Positions 11,852-22,013 of a stretch of DNA of 64,000 bases are shown one piece after another (the stretch's first letter is position 1; each line of letters opens with the position of its first letter). Source of the DNA: Larix kaempferi (lineage: Eukaryota > Streptophyta > Pinopsida > Pinales > Pinaceae); contig BSBM01000779.1 in NCBI GenBank assembly GCA_027924585.1, forward strand, positions 14,681,501-14,745,500, given 5' to 3'. Made by a program: the position numbers and the translations under genes. The notes beneath the pieces are model-generated. The model made no database searches, had not been told where the DNA came from, and saw nothing but the letters and a program-made list of their open reading frames with translations.

Positions 11852-12335
11852 TTCTATTTAAGGGTGCTAGCTCAATGGTAGAGCACCTACCTTATAGGGA
11901 GGAGGTTGGTGGTTCGATTCCATCGTGCCCTATTTATATTCTAAAACCACTAAAAAGAGTTAAATGACTAAAAAAATGACCAAAACTTGCATATAAATGA
12001 CCACCATTACAACATGAGAGATAAGTGACCCAAAAAATGACCAAAATATGCATATAAATGACCACTTTTGAGTTGGCGATCGCTGGTAGCAAATTAGCGG
12101 TCGTTTATCACATGACCATTAATGACCAAATATATTACCAAATTAATAATCAAATATACGACCAAATATATGACCACAAGATAAGCTATAAATGACCAAG
12201 CTAAATATGACCGCATTTTTGGTCACGTGATATATGGCCACTAATTTGCTACCAATGGTCACCAACTCAAAAGTGGTCATTTATATGTAGATTTTGGTCA
12301 TTTTTTTGTCACTTATCTCTCATTTTGTACTAGTG
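11852..12335 (+). mobile_element. tRNA-headed fold-back element, copy 1
   Basis: The element shares its whole length with 23890-24399, from ttctattt to cactagtg/tactagtg; flanks differ on both sides. The head (11861-11932) is a tRNA cloverleaf. The body is an imperfect palindrome made of variants of aaatgacca and its complement. The right end, read on the minus strand, is CACTAGTACAAAATGAGAGA, then TAAGTGAC. An inverted match (caccattacaacatgagagataagtgac) begins at about 12002. CACTA-like termini suggest a non-autonomous En/Spm-type element, but the tRNA head is SINE-like. No 3-bp target duplication could be confirmed. Copy 1 abuts a copia fragment on its right. Confidence 0.7.
11861..11932 (+). 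tRNA. tRNA-Ile(UAU)-like cloverleaf in a repeat
   Basis: Seventy-two bases fold as a tRNA. The acceptor is AGGGTGC/GTGCCCT, the D stem GCTC/GAGC and the anticodon stem CCTAC/GGAGG (one A-G mismatch), with loop CTTATAG giving anticodon UAU. The variable loop is AGGTT and the T stem GGTGG/CCATC, with T loop TTCGATT. The A box (TAGCTCAATGG) and B box (GGTTCGATTCC) match RNA polymerase III promoter consensus. No CCA is encoded and no intron is present. A second copy with the same flanking repeat exists at 23899, so this is more likely a repeat-borne tRNA-like sequence than a working tRNA gene. Confidence 0.55.
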
Positions 12336-12342
12336 TACTTCT

Positions 12343-12828
12343 ATGACCACATTCCTTGAAAGGAGTGTACAGTTTGAGGAGTGGCCTCTCCATGATACTC
12401 CTTCTGTTGAGCAGGATTGCTCACCTACTACTCCTACTTTGATTGATGAGAGTGATGCATCTTCACATGATACTTGAGATTCAAAATTTGAAGATGGAGA
12501 TGATGATGATGGAATGCTAGATCCATATCCACAAGTGCATGAATATCTAGCAACTAATCATGAAGATGAGTGAGTGGGAGATCCAAATCCACAAGAACCT
12601 GAAGATCCCTCAACTAATGATCCTCCTCTTTCTCGATGGGAAGCCATTACACTGCGATTTGCCTGTGATTTGGTTGGTGATCGACATGATCATAGAAGAA
12701 CCAGATCATATTTTCAGAATAGAAGGTTTCATCCTTCTCACATTGCTAATCCATTTCAGATCGATCGATCTTTCTTCGGAAAAGGACACTTACCTCCGTT
12801 AGGGGTGAGAGATGATATGCTACACTAG
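12343..12828 (+). pseudogene. Ty1/copia pol fragment, integrase to reverse-transcriptase linker
   Basis: One frame of 162 codons contains FLERSVQFEEWPLHD, the copia integrase C-terminal 'RSVQFEE' signature, and an acidic linker (FEDGDDDDGMLDP). It then has RWEAITLRFACDLVGDRHDH and RRTRSYFQ, a pattern seen before the copia reverse transcriptase. In-frame stops interrupt it after ASSHDT and after NHEDE. Reverse transcriptase and RNase H are missing: the frame ends at 12826 and is followed within 165 bases by the 3' LTR. The left boundary coincides with the end of the fold-back element at 12335. Confidence 0.72.
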
Positions 12829-12992
12829 CATCCTTCAATCTATTTTGAGGGAGGTATTTCTTGCCACTGGGTTTTCCCTCTTTCCTCACTTAGTTTATTT
12901 AGATTGATTGTACGGGGTGACCTTTTGTCTTAGTCACCAGGGCCCTATTTTTTATATTTCAGTTATTATCTCATAGTATAGCTTACGGGGGG

Positions 12993-13681
12993 TGTTGGAA
13001 TATTCACACCATCATTTTTTAGTTTTGCATGTCTGCATGCATTTTGCATGTCTGCATGCATCCAGTCATCTGCATGCAATTGCATGCATCCAGTCATCAC
13101 TTTGATGATCCTCCCAGCACCTAGAGCTTGTTCCTAGCTTTCCAGATCCTGTCTACACCTCCCAGTTGGCCTCCCACCTACCTAAAGTGCCTTCTTTGAG
13201 TTTTTGCATGCCAAGTGCACCTTTTATCACCTACCAAAGTCAGTTAGAGTGCCTTTTCTCACCAGTTATCACTCAGTTAGTGCATGGATTGAGTAGTTGT
13301 TCCATTGATTTCTCACCCTAACTACTTGCAGCTCCTAGTTAGCTAGTTTTGGAGTGTCACTTGACCCTATGATAGCCTCATGTACCCCCCTTGGAGTCTC
13401 CATTCCATAATTTATGCCTAGATGGTTCTATTAGGCACAGTTGGACACACTTGACTGACTCTTACCATTTATGACTGATACTACTGACTGGATGTTGTCT
13501 CCATAGCTATCCAAGCTAGACTGTGAGCTTAGATTCGAATGCCCTACTTGGCTAATTCGAATCCTATATGATGCTACATCAGATTTTATTGTAACACATT
13601 CTTTACATTCATTATTCATTGTATGAGACTGTTATTGTTCATTATTATGTGTTTATGAGTGATTATTGAGTGCCTCCTTCT
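12993..13681 (+). repeat. Copia 3' LTR
   Basis: A polypurine tract (acggggg, about 12985-12992) is followed by tgttggaatattcacacc, the standard copia LTR start. The LTR holds short gcatg-rich repeats at 13022-13090 (tgcatgtctgcatgcat twice, catccagtcatc twice) and T-rich sequence at the 3' side. The end is taken where the CACTA-type repeat begins at 13682. The true terminal CA may be overlapped by that insertion. No 5' partner LTR is in the window. Confidence 0.65.
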
Positions 13682-13942
13682 CACTAGTACAAAATGAGAG
13701 ATAAGTGGCAAAGGGAGCAAAAAATTTGGTCACCACAGCTTTTTCAAGGGATAAATGACCAAAATTGAGAAATTTTAAGTGAAATGACTAAAAATGACAA
13801 AGATAAATGACCAATTTGGTCACAGGATAAGAACTAAACTAAAAATGACCAAGATAAATGACCAATTTGGTCACGAGATAAGAACTAAACTAAAAATGAC
13901 CACATAACAATTGGTCATTTATGTGGTCATTTTTAGTTGTGT
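13682..13942 (+). mobile_element. CACTAGT-ended fold-back element, related to the tRNA-headed repeat
   Basis: It starts cactagtacaaaatgagag, the exact inverted form of the right end of the element at 11852-12335. It continues with the same aaatgacca modules. Inside, a block of about 50 bases (tgaccaagataaatgacca through aactaaactaaaa) is present twice at about 13792-13893. The right side closes as a short hairpin (aaaaatgaccacataa against ttatgtggtcattttt). It has no tRNA head and no transposase, so it appears to be a shortened relative. Confidence 0.65.
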
Positions 13943-16237
13943 CATTCCAGGAATGGAAAATTATAATTTTGATAATGAATTTGTACAATTTACTAAATTT
14001 TAACATTAATAGTATACAACTTGGATTATTTTTCAATACATGTTTTCTAAGGGATCATTTCTTTGAGGGCATCCCGATACCTATTGTACTGTTAGATGAT
14101 AGGAGAATCATTGAGATGCTCATTTAGGGGTTTCTCTAAGTTAACTAGTGCCTTGAGTGTGGTGAGTTCATCTCTAGATAATACATCATGTCTTGCATAT
14201 AGTTTATCAAGTGATAGATGAGTTCTTCTACATGTGGTTGAGTTGAGTCTTAGATATTTGTCGTCTTTCCCTTTTGGAATTGTTATGTCCTGAAGTTAGT
14301 GTCACTCCATTCAGCTTGTTGTACTGGTTGTGTTCATATTTTGTTTGAACAAAACCATCACTGTTTGACCATCTCGGTAGTCTGTTAAAATTTCGACAAG
14401 TTCATGTATTTTGTGTCATGTTAGCTAAAAATTGTCAATTTCACAACCTCCATTAATTCTCCATATGCATTCACTCACCATGGTTCTCTTTGCAGATGAG
14501 TTCAAAAAGTTATAAAGTTCCCCTCGGGTCTCTCTCCTGCAAAAAAATCGCCAATATCCTCCATTTTGAAAAGAAAAGAAAAAATCCTCCCTTTTTATAA
14601 AATTCTTTAAAAGAAAAGAGTAACCATGATTCTAATATTATTTCCTCACTTTGACATTAAAAAGTTTATATATTAATGTATTAAATAGTTATTAATATTT
14701 GTTATGTGTTAATATAATATATAGTTAATATAGTTTTTATATTAATATACTATTTAATATAATATGTATATTTTAAAATATAGTTATTATATGTAATATA
14801 TTAATATTAATAAATTTAAAAAACAATAATATAAATACTAAAAGGAGGGAAAATAAATAAATAAATGTATAAAATAAGGAAAAAATAACATAAATAAAGA
14901 AATTAAAAGAAAAAGAGTATTAAAGCAGTCCTTTGATCTGCCTCTGATCTGCAGTGAAGGTATTGAAGCAATATGCAAGCCAATGGCTGACCACATGATC
15001 CGTTGGTGGCCTCGTTATTCTGATTACCTTCAAACCTACATGCATTGACCTCGAAAACCCATTGTCGGTCCTCAAATTAAGGGCAGTTGTGGAATCTATG
15101 AATTTGTAAAAGGGTCCTGTAAATTCTTCATTTTCGGTTTTTGTTTCTTTTTTCCATATTTGCTTTTACTGAAGTTGTTGATTTTGGCCCTATTAATGGA
15201 TGGGTTTTTATGTAAGTTGTTGAATTTAGGAATTTTAGGGTTTAAATCTATAATTATATTATGGATATTTAGTTTTATTCGAGCGTTTTCTTGGGGACTT
15301 GGGATGTTTTATTTCTCTTTGTTCTTTCCCGCTTAAATATTTTTCAGGGGTTTTTGTTAAAAATGAATTTTTGAAATCATTTGAGTTGTCATTAATCAAT
15401 TCATCCAGGTCCATGTTAGGGAGAGTGACATGAGAATTAAGGGTTTGCAAATAATATTTTTGTTATTTTCATGGCTTGAGTCAGTCTTTTGAGATTCACA
15501 CGGTTGAGAATTGATTTCTTGTTTTCATCAGCAGAGGTAAAGAAACACCTTCCTTTTTGTAGAGACTAATTTAAGGAGATATTAAACGCACAGACCTTGG
15601 TATGAAGCCAATTTCGATGGGAAGATATGTATCAATCTTACAAGTTCTCTCCAACCGTTCCATTGGATTCTCATTGCAGAAAACTGTTCTTGATATTTTC
15701 TATGCCATTGATGGGTTTCTGAGTTTTATTCTGAGAAAGTCTTATAAATATCATGGGTTTATTATTTATTGAACACACAATATATGCAGTGTTTTTCAGT
15801 GTTTCTCTTGCTATTTTGATATGTCAATCTCTATCTGTATTACATCAAATTCTGAGGGTTTTGATCTATTCCTTCATATAAAGGTTTTAGGGTTTGTTTT
15901 ATTATGTCAATCGTTTGATATTTTCTGCAGCAAGCAACATTTTATTATAGTTTGGCCTTGTATAAGCTTATCTGGGTACTTTGTGATTTGCCGCTTTTGG
16001 TCTTTGCAACTTCTACAGATCTAATATTTTGCAGTAGTTGAAGGTCTTGTAATTCTATCATGCTTTGCAGAAATTTTGAACTAGCCACTAAGGCTATTGG
16101 ATAGAAGTTTTAGCTGGCCTAGTAGAAGACAGCAGAATTTAGGGTTTGATGTTGCCTATTTATATATCATAATGTGCTCTCATGGACAATATGAGGACAA
16201 ATTTTCTTGTAAGGAAAATATTTTTTTCTTATTTGGT
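13943..16237. other. No gene seen; AT-rich stretch
   Basis: At 14640-14925 the sequence is almost pure A and T (variants of taatatattaatat). At 14940-15050 an exon-like piece reads EGIEAICKPMADHMIRWWPR, then YSDYLQTYMH. It has no acceptor or donor that I trust and no recognised family. The rest is intron-like T-rich DNA. Confidence 0.5.
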
Positions 16238-16507
16238 GCTATAACGGTTTATGCAAAGAGCAACGTTGTCTCGGGTGTATTTGGTGACCCACACTTCACA
16301 GGTTGGGATCGAGTACATTTTGATTTCAGTGGAAAACCCGAGTCCATCTACTGCATGATCTCAAGCCCAACTTTTTACATCAACATGAAGTTCTCAGGGA
16401 CTATGGAATCCACAGTGCCGCAAAGAAGATCCACCCAAACTGAACATCGAAAGTATCTTTTTATTTTGGAAGAATCACATTTTAGGGCATTTGAAACTAT
16501 TGACTAG
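16238..16507 (+). pseudogene. VWD/root-cap-like domain fragment
   Basis: Within an open frame (16097-16507) the segment from about 16250 reads NVVSGVFGDPHFTGWDRVHF, then DFSGKPESIYCMISSPTFYI and NMKFSGTME. The GDPHF..WD...FDFSGKP..Y core resembles the von Willebrand D-like/root-cap domain of secreted plant proteins, which normally continues for over 100 more residues with further cysteines. Here the similarity ends near MES and the frame stops at 16505. No signal peptide exon is seen. The parent family is a tentative call from motif resemblance only. Confidence 0.45.
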
Positions 16508-17087
16508 GGCCTCGCGAGTCTTTTTATCTAGTATTTCTAGTCTTGCTGGTTGGAAACATGCAATAGTTCGATACTCCCATGGGTGGGGATTCAATTAAGT
16601 CAATCGGTATATGCCAGTTCCATCAATTAATCAATATCAATTGGTTTTACGGCTTGCGAAACAGATATAGATTTTTCCAAAACAGATAAACACCTGGCAG
16701 GGTGGGTAGACAGACGTGTGCATCCAAGTTAGCGATAGTAGAAAGTGCAACAGCCGGATCCTAGGTCTCTCGCCGTTGACGTTCAGCAGGCCCGAACACG
16801 AAACAGGCAGGTCAGGTAGGGCCAGGCAAGGAAGGATATGCTTTGTGCACTTGCCCTTAGGTAGGAATCTTAGGGATAAAATCTCTTGGAATTCTCTGTT
16901 GGACTCATAGACTGATAGCAGCAGAAGGACCAGACTTGAGTCATGATGGGTCTAGATTCTTACAAAATATTGAAGTCGACGTTCAGTTTTCCATCTTAAA
17001 TAGGGAGATAATTACAGGTCCTTATATGGTCAAATTGTTATATCTTATGATAACTATCCATCTCACAAGATTTTGCCATCTGATCAC
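16508..17087. other. No gene seen
   Basis: Unassigned DNA upstream of the gyrase duplication. The open frame at 16716-16910 is arginine-rich and shows no domain. Confidence 0.5.
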
Positions 17088-18759
17088 TACAGAGTTTATC
17101 TGAAGGGCGTAGCAGAAATCTCAGCATTCTTAATGCTAGCGTATTAAGTGTAGTAAGGGTTTGCATGAAACTGTAAGCTGATTTTGATTGTTGGTATGCA
17201 CAGGATTAGGGGAGATGATGCCTTTACAATTATGGGAAACAACTTTGGATCCAGCAACAAGGAAGTTGAAACAACTAGCAGTGGAAGATGATGTAGAGGT
17301 ATTATACCATTTTACTTACTAATTTGGTAGATCATCAATATATGAAATGTGAAATATATAATGCTATTGATACTGATACAGCAGGTGAAGTTGAAGGTGT
17401 TTCAATGGTGCATGAGTACATGACGTCGGATAAGACAATGGACCTTTACAAAATAGAAATGATATTAAAGCGGAATATTGTATGTATCTATTGCCAAGAA
17501 TCAAAATGTGGAACTCCTGCAGACTACTGCGATGCTGGCCATTGCCCACACTTGAAGTGCTGTAATTACTAGTGGATTTCCTCCTTGCCTTCCATGTTCT
17601 TTCCATGCACAGTAGGGTGAGAAGGAACTTCTAAAATAAAGTTAGTATCATTAATCTAATAATAATATTTCTGGAAATGTTTTCTCAAAGTCTCGAGAAT
17701 GATATTGATATGAATGAATGGTGTACAAATTATTTTGATATGAATGAATGAAAAAATTTGTACAAGTTGTCTTGATATGAATGATGCATAGTGAAAAGAA
17801 ATTTGAATAATTGACACTATTGACATGCTTTCATGGCATAGACCATACGAAAATTCATATCCCTGGTACTTATTCCATCGACATTACCATGGTACTCAGT
17901 CCTCGCGCTATCCACTGTCTACATATCCAAATATTGAAAAAAATTGGCCATTGACAAGACATGTTTATGTTATAGATTGAAACCATCAGACCTCCAAATA
18001 ATATTTGTTTGAAATTTGACCTCCTATTGCACATTTTTTAACCTTAAAACAAATAGTGATTGCACAATTAGCTGAAATGATCATAGCACATATATGAAGA
18101 AAGGTGGCGAGGATGAAAGTAACGTATGCTGTTAGACAGCAATTGCAAATCAAATCCACTTTTTTCTCAATATGTTCATTTCAAAATCCCATCAAGGGAA
18201 TTGCAAATCCTACTGAAGGGAGTTGTGAATCCTACTGAAGATACATTTCTTATTTAGAGCCTATGTATGCGAGGAGCCAGTCCCCTGGGATGAGTGATTT
18301 TGTTTTGAAACAGTGGACTAAAATATCTTCAGCTGCAATTGAAATGATAGATTTTATGTATGAGAAGAGCCAGCCCCATGGATTAGTCATTCTGTTTTGA
18401 AATAGTGAACTAAAATATCTTTAGCTAAAATTGTGAAATTGAAATGAAACGGATGTTCCAAGAAAATAATTAACTCCTTTAATTTGTACCAGCTAAGCTG
18501 AAATGAAAACAGATGCTCCAATGAAAAGGAAACATTAATGCCTTTATTTTGTACCTAAATCGAGCTTCAAGCATCTTTTGCAAGTTGGTAGCCCTAAAGA
18601 AACTTAATTTTTCCTTTGTTCTTGTAATAGCTAGTAGGAATCTTGGACAAGGGGATCCTAATAGAAAACAAATTTAGTTAGTGCATACTTAAAAGGTGCA
18701 ATCTAAAGGAATTTTGGGAATACATGTCATTAGGAAATATTACGAGGATTTTATGTCAA
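17088..18759 (+). repeat. Gyrase-region duplication, copy A
   Basis: Copy A aligns with 19733-21210 over its length, from tacagagtt to attttatgtcaa. It starts just before the GYRB exon and continues far into non-coding DNA. Compared with copy B it has an extra segment of about 170 bases at about 17936-18107. Internal short tandem repeats are shared by both copies: ttgatatgaatgaatg units near 17703-17788, and a unit of about 100 bases with gaagagccagcccc near 18255-18440. Confidence 0.88.
17204..17298 (+). pseudogene. GYRB: DNA gyrase subunit B exon (copy A)
   Basis: Between an acceptor (ttggtatgcacag would match copy B; here gcacag, ending 17203) and a gt donor at 17299, the frame reads [20 protein letters not shown], then [11 protein letters not shown]. 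This is the C-terminal part of organelle-targeted gyrase B, just after the Toprim domain. In plants the protein acts in chloroplasts and mitochondria as the ATPase subunit of type II topoisomerase. The exon itself is intact, but the exons that should precede it are not found upstream. It is an orphan first copy of the tandem duplication. Confidence 0.9.
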
Positions 18760-19106
18760 GACTTGCAACTCTTTTTTTATGTTCTTTTTATGGTCTTTAT
18801 AAGTTCCTATTGTTAGGGTTTCTCCCATAGCATAGTGGGTTTCTCCTATAGTGCAATGGAAGCAAAGCAAGCAGGAGTAAGGACAATTTTAGCTACTTCA
18901 TATGTACCCATAATTGATCTGTGTCTTGGTCAACATAATAAAAAACTTATGCTGGATATACTTCCACTGCATCAACCAGCTCAACTTCAACTCTCATATG
19001 CGTGGTTTATTTACAGTGTGAACACTCTGCTAACTGTCCTTAAGCTATTATCCATTGTGGTTTCTTTTGACTGCTTCTTTTATATTTCTAACTTTCCATG
19101 TATTAG
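18760..19106. other. No gene seen between the two gyrase copies
   Basis: Intron-like DNA. The open frame 18835-19161 runs into the gyrase exon in a different frame and is a shadow. A short direct repeat (gtttctcccatag / gtttctcctatag) lies at 18817-18855. Confidence 0.5.
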
Positions 19107-19689
19107 GGTGAGGATTTCAACAAAGATGCTTTACGATATCACAAGATCATCATACTTATAGATGCTGATGTAGATGGTCCTCGTATTCGCACTCTTCTAT
19201 TAATTTTTGTTTTTTCAGATATTAGGGAGCCAGGCACCCAAGAATACATGCATGTATGTGGCTAAGCTAAGGGTAGACTATGTTGAAGTCAAGATCTGCA
19301 AAGAACATTGCAGAGTTCAAGTTTAAACTTAAATTCATTTCTATAGATGGAATAATTTTTTCACAATAGAACACTACGTAGTTTCATGTACTCACTAATA
19401 TTTTTTCGAACCTTGGTTTGTAGAAATCTCTTTTTGAGGAAGGAAACATTTATGTAGGAGTTCCACCACTATACAAGATCTTTTCTGCAAATGATTCCAG
19501 ATGTTTTATTTATTTTCTATACTATAGTACTCCTTATTTTAATTCCATAACTCCCTATAAATTCTGATAAGGACCCTATGGGCTCTGTGGGGTAAGCAAG
19601 CTCATTACTGTTTTGATGATGATAATTTAAAGGAATTGCAAAAGTATTTTCAGTGAAATGCATCATTTAACATTCAACGTTTCAAAGGT
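19107..19689 (+). pseudogene. GYRB: DNA gyrase subunit B, three Toprim-region exons
   Basis: Three exon pieces lie in the correct gene order. At 19107-19215 the frame reads [20 protein letters not shown], then [12 protein letters not shown]; the acidic DADVDG of the Toprim metal site is kept, and this is the catalytic core of gyrase B. At 19424-19477, after a tttgtag acceptor, comes KSLFEEGNIYVGVPPLYK, but the donor is lost (ATC follows AAG). At 19603-19687 comes HYCFDDDNLKELQKYFQ, a stop (TGA, 19654), then NASFNIQRFKG with a gt donor at 19688. The stop and the lost donor indicate a pseudogene. The N-terminal ATPase (GHKL) exons are absent. The next exon is at 19846. Confidence 0.92.
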
Positions 19690-19732
19690 GTGTGAAATCA
19701 TGTAAAGTTTATTGTTGTCATCTATGTCATGT

Positions 19733-21210
19733 TACAGAGTTGCAAGTGAAGTAGTTTAAATCTTGGCATTCTTAATGCTAGTGTATTAAGTGTAGTAAGG
19801 GTTTGCATGAAACTGTAAGCTGATTTTGATTGTTGGTATGCACAGGATTAGGGGAGATGATTCCTTTACAGTTATGGGAAACAAATTTGGATCCAACAAC
19901 AACAACAAGGAAGCTGAAACAACTAACAATGGAAGATGTTGCAAAGGTAGTATACCAATTTACTTACTAATTTGGTAGCTCATCAATATCTGAAATGTGA
20001 AATATCTAATGCTATTGATATTGATACTGCATGTGAAGTTGAAGGTGTTTCAATGGTGCATGAGTACATGAAGTCGGAGAAGACAGTGGACCTTTCCAAA
20101 ATGGCAACGATATTAAAGTGTAATATTGTATGTATCTATTGCCAAGAATAAAAATGTGTAACTCCTGCAGACTGCTGCGATGCTGGCCATTTCCCACACT
20201 TGAAGTGCTGTAATCACTAATGGAATTACTCCTTTCCTTCCATATTCTCTCCATGCACAGTGGGGTGAGAAGGAACTTCTAAAATAAAGTTAGTATCATT
20301 AATCTAATAATAATATTTTTGGAAATGTTTTCTCAAAGTCTCGAGAATGATATTTGATATGAATGAATGGTGTACAAATAATTTTGATATGAATGAATGA
20401 AAAAATATGTACAAGTTATCTTGATATGGATGATGCACAGTGAAAAGAAAATTTGAAATAATTGACAGCATTGACATGCTTTCATAGCATAGACCAGAGG
20501 AAAATTCATAGCCCTGGTTCTTATTCCATCGACATTACCATGGCACTCAGGCCTCATGCTATCCACTGTCTACATATCCAAATGTGGCAAGGCTAAAAGT
20601 AACGTATGCTGTTCAACAATAATTGCTAATCAAATCCAGTTTTTTCTCACTATGTTCATTTCAAAATCCCATCAAGGGAATTGCGAATCCTACTGAAGTT
20701 GCATTTCTTATTTAGAGCCTATGTATGCGAGGAGCCAGTCCCCTGGGATGAGTGATTTTGTTTTGAAACAATGGACTAAAATATCTCCAGCTGCAATTGA
20801 AATTATAGAGTTTATGTATGAGAAGAGCCAGCCCCCCTGGATTAGTGATTCTGTTTTGAAATAGTGAACTAAAATATCTTCAGCTAAAATTGTGAAATTG
20901 AAATGAAACATATGTTCCAAGAAAAAAATTAACTCCTTTAATTTGTACCTAAGCTGAAATGAAAACAGATGCTCCAAGGAAAAACATCAATTCCTTCATT
21001 TTGAACCTAAACTAAGCATCAAGCATCTTTTGCAAGCTGGTACCCCTAAAGAAACTTAAATTCTCCTTTGTTCTTGTAATCAACTAGTATGAATCTTGGT
21101 CAAGGGATCCTAATAGAAAACAATTTAGTTAGTGCATACTTAAAAGGTGCAGTCTAAAGGAATTTTGGGAATACATGTCAGTAGGAAATATTACGAGGAT
21201 TTTATGTCAA
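19733..21210 (+). repeat. Gyrase-region duplication, copy B
   Basis: Second copy of 17088-18759, in the same orientation and offset by about 2.65 kb. It lacks about 170 bases present in copy A (junction near 20581). The copies differ by scattered substitutions and small indels. Confidence 0.88.
19846..19946 (+). pseudogene. GYRB: DNA gyrase subunit B exon (copy B)
   Basis: After an acceptor gcacag (ending 19845) the frame reads LGEMIPLQLWETNLDP, then TTTTRKLKQLTMEDVAK, with a gt donor at 19947. It joins in phase to the exon ending at 19687 (RFKG then LGEM), so this copy keeps the native exon order. An expanded aac repeat gives TTTT where copy A has a single residue context (PATRK). The following gyrase exon, which should begin near EADMTFSSLMG, was not found downstream. 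Confidence 0.9.
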
Positions 21211-21479
21211 TTCTCTGTGAAATCTTGTGGTTTAGCGACTTTGTATTATGGAAAAAAGGAACCACGTGGAGCCACGAAAGGAACTTATTATGAAATCTGC
21301 ATCTAAAATTAGCATTGAGAAGCTTGATATTTAATAGCGATCCCAAGAGATGATCTTGTGAAGTATATTCTCATTGTATTCAAAGCTGGATCTTCTCTTG
21401 TCCTACATCTGCTTATGTGCTATTATTTTGGTTCTTGATGTTAAAAAATTACTGGTAAATAAAACGAGTTGTTATGACT
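21211..21479. other. No gene seen
   Basis: Short unassigned stretch between the gyrase duplication and the 63-bp tandem repeat. Confidence 0.5.
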
Positions 21480-21605
21480 GTAATGCAATTTGCTCTAGCT
21501 AGATGGAAATAATGTGAGTTACTTTGCATATTTGTCAGATTTGTAATGCAATTTGCTCTAGCTAGATGGAAATAATGTGAGTTACTTTGCATATTTGTCA
21601 GATTT
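21480..21605 (+). repeat. 63-bp tandem duplication
   Basis: Two head-to-tail units of 63 bases (gtaatgcaatttgctctagc through gcatatttgtcagattt) that appear identical. It lies just upstream of the AP-2 exon, so it may fall in the original intron. Confidence 0.95.
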
Positions 21606-21625
21606 CCAGCAGCTGCAGACCACTT

Positions 21626-22013
21626 GTCAGGAAGAAAGATGCTCTTTTTCTTCTTCGCTTGTATAGGAAGAATCCAGATGTTGTGAATATAGAGGGTTGG
21701 TGAGTCAGAAGACTTTGGAAATACATAAATCTAGTCGTCACTGTATCTAGATTGCATGGGATGTATTTGTGTTCAAAGCTAACTACACCTCTATGATATG
21801 CAAGCAGTTCAGATCGCATGGCACAACTGCTTGATGAGCGCGATCTTGGTGTTCTTACTACTGTAATGAGTCTTCTTATAGCTTTAGTTTCAAACAACCA
21901 TGATAGTTACTGGAGTTGTGTACCAAAATGTGTGAGTTTTAGAAAGACTTGAAAGAAGCCAGGACATTCCACATGAGTATACTTACTATGGAATCCCAAG
22001 TCCATGGCTGCAG
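21626..22013 (+). pseudogene. AP2A: AP-2 complex alpha-adaptin, two exons
   Basis: Exon 1 (21626-21699) reads VRKKDALFLLRLYRKNPDVV, then NIEG, and ends at a consensus gtgagt donor. Exon 2 (about 21807-22013) reads DRMAQLLDERDLGVLTTVMS, then LLIALVSNNHDSYWSCVPKC. After a frame change near 21930-21940 it continues RLERSQDIPHEYTYYGIPSP and WLQ, with a gt donor. This is the HEAT-repeat trunk of alpha-adaptin, the large AP-2 subunit that binds cargo and membrane in clathrin endocytosis at the plasma membrane. Two bases appear missing after gtga (21935), where a VKVLERL-type sequence is expected. That frameshift and the absence of the other exons of this roughly 1,000-residue protein mark a pseudogene fragment. 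Confidence 0.9.

Noticed and set aside
11948-12335. A simple CACTA MITE starting at 11948 (cactaaaaag) without the tRNA head
   Set aside because: Both copies share sequence well to the left of this point, including the tRNA, so this cannot be the outer boundary; the better inverted match starts at about 12002.
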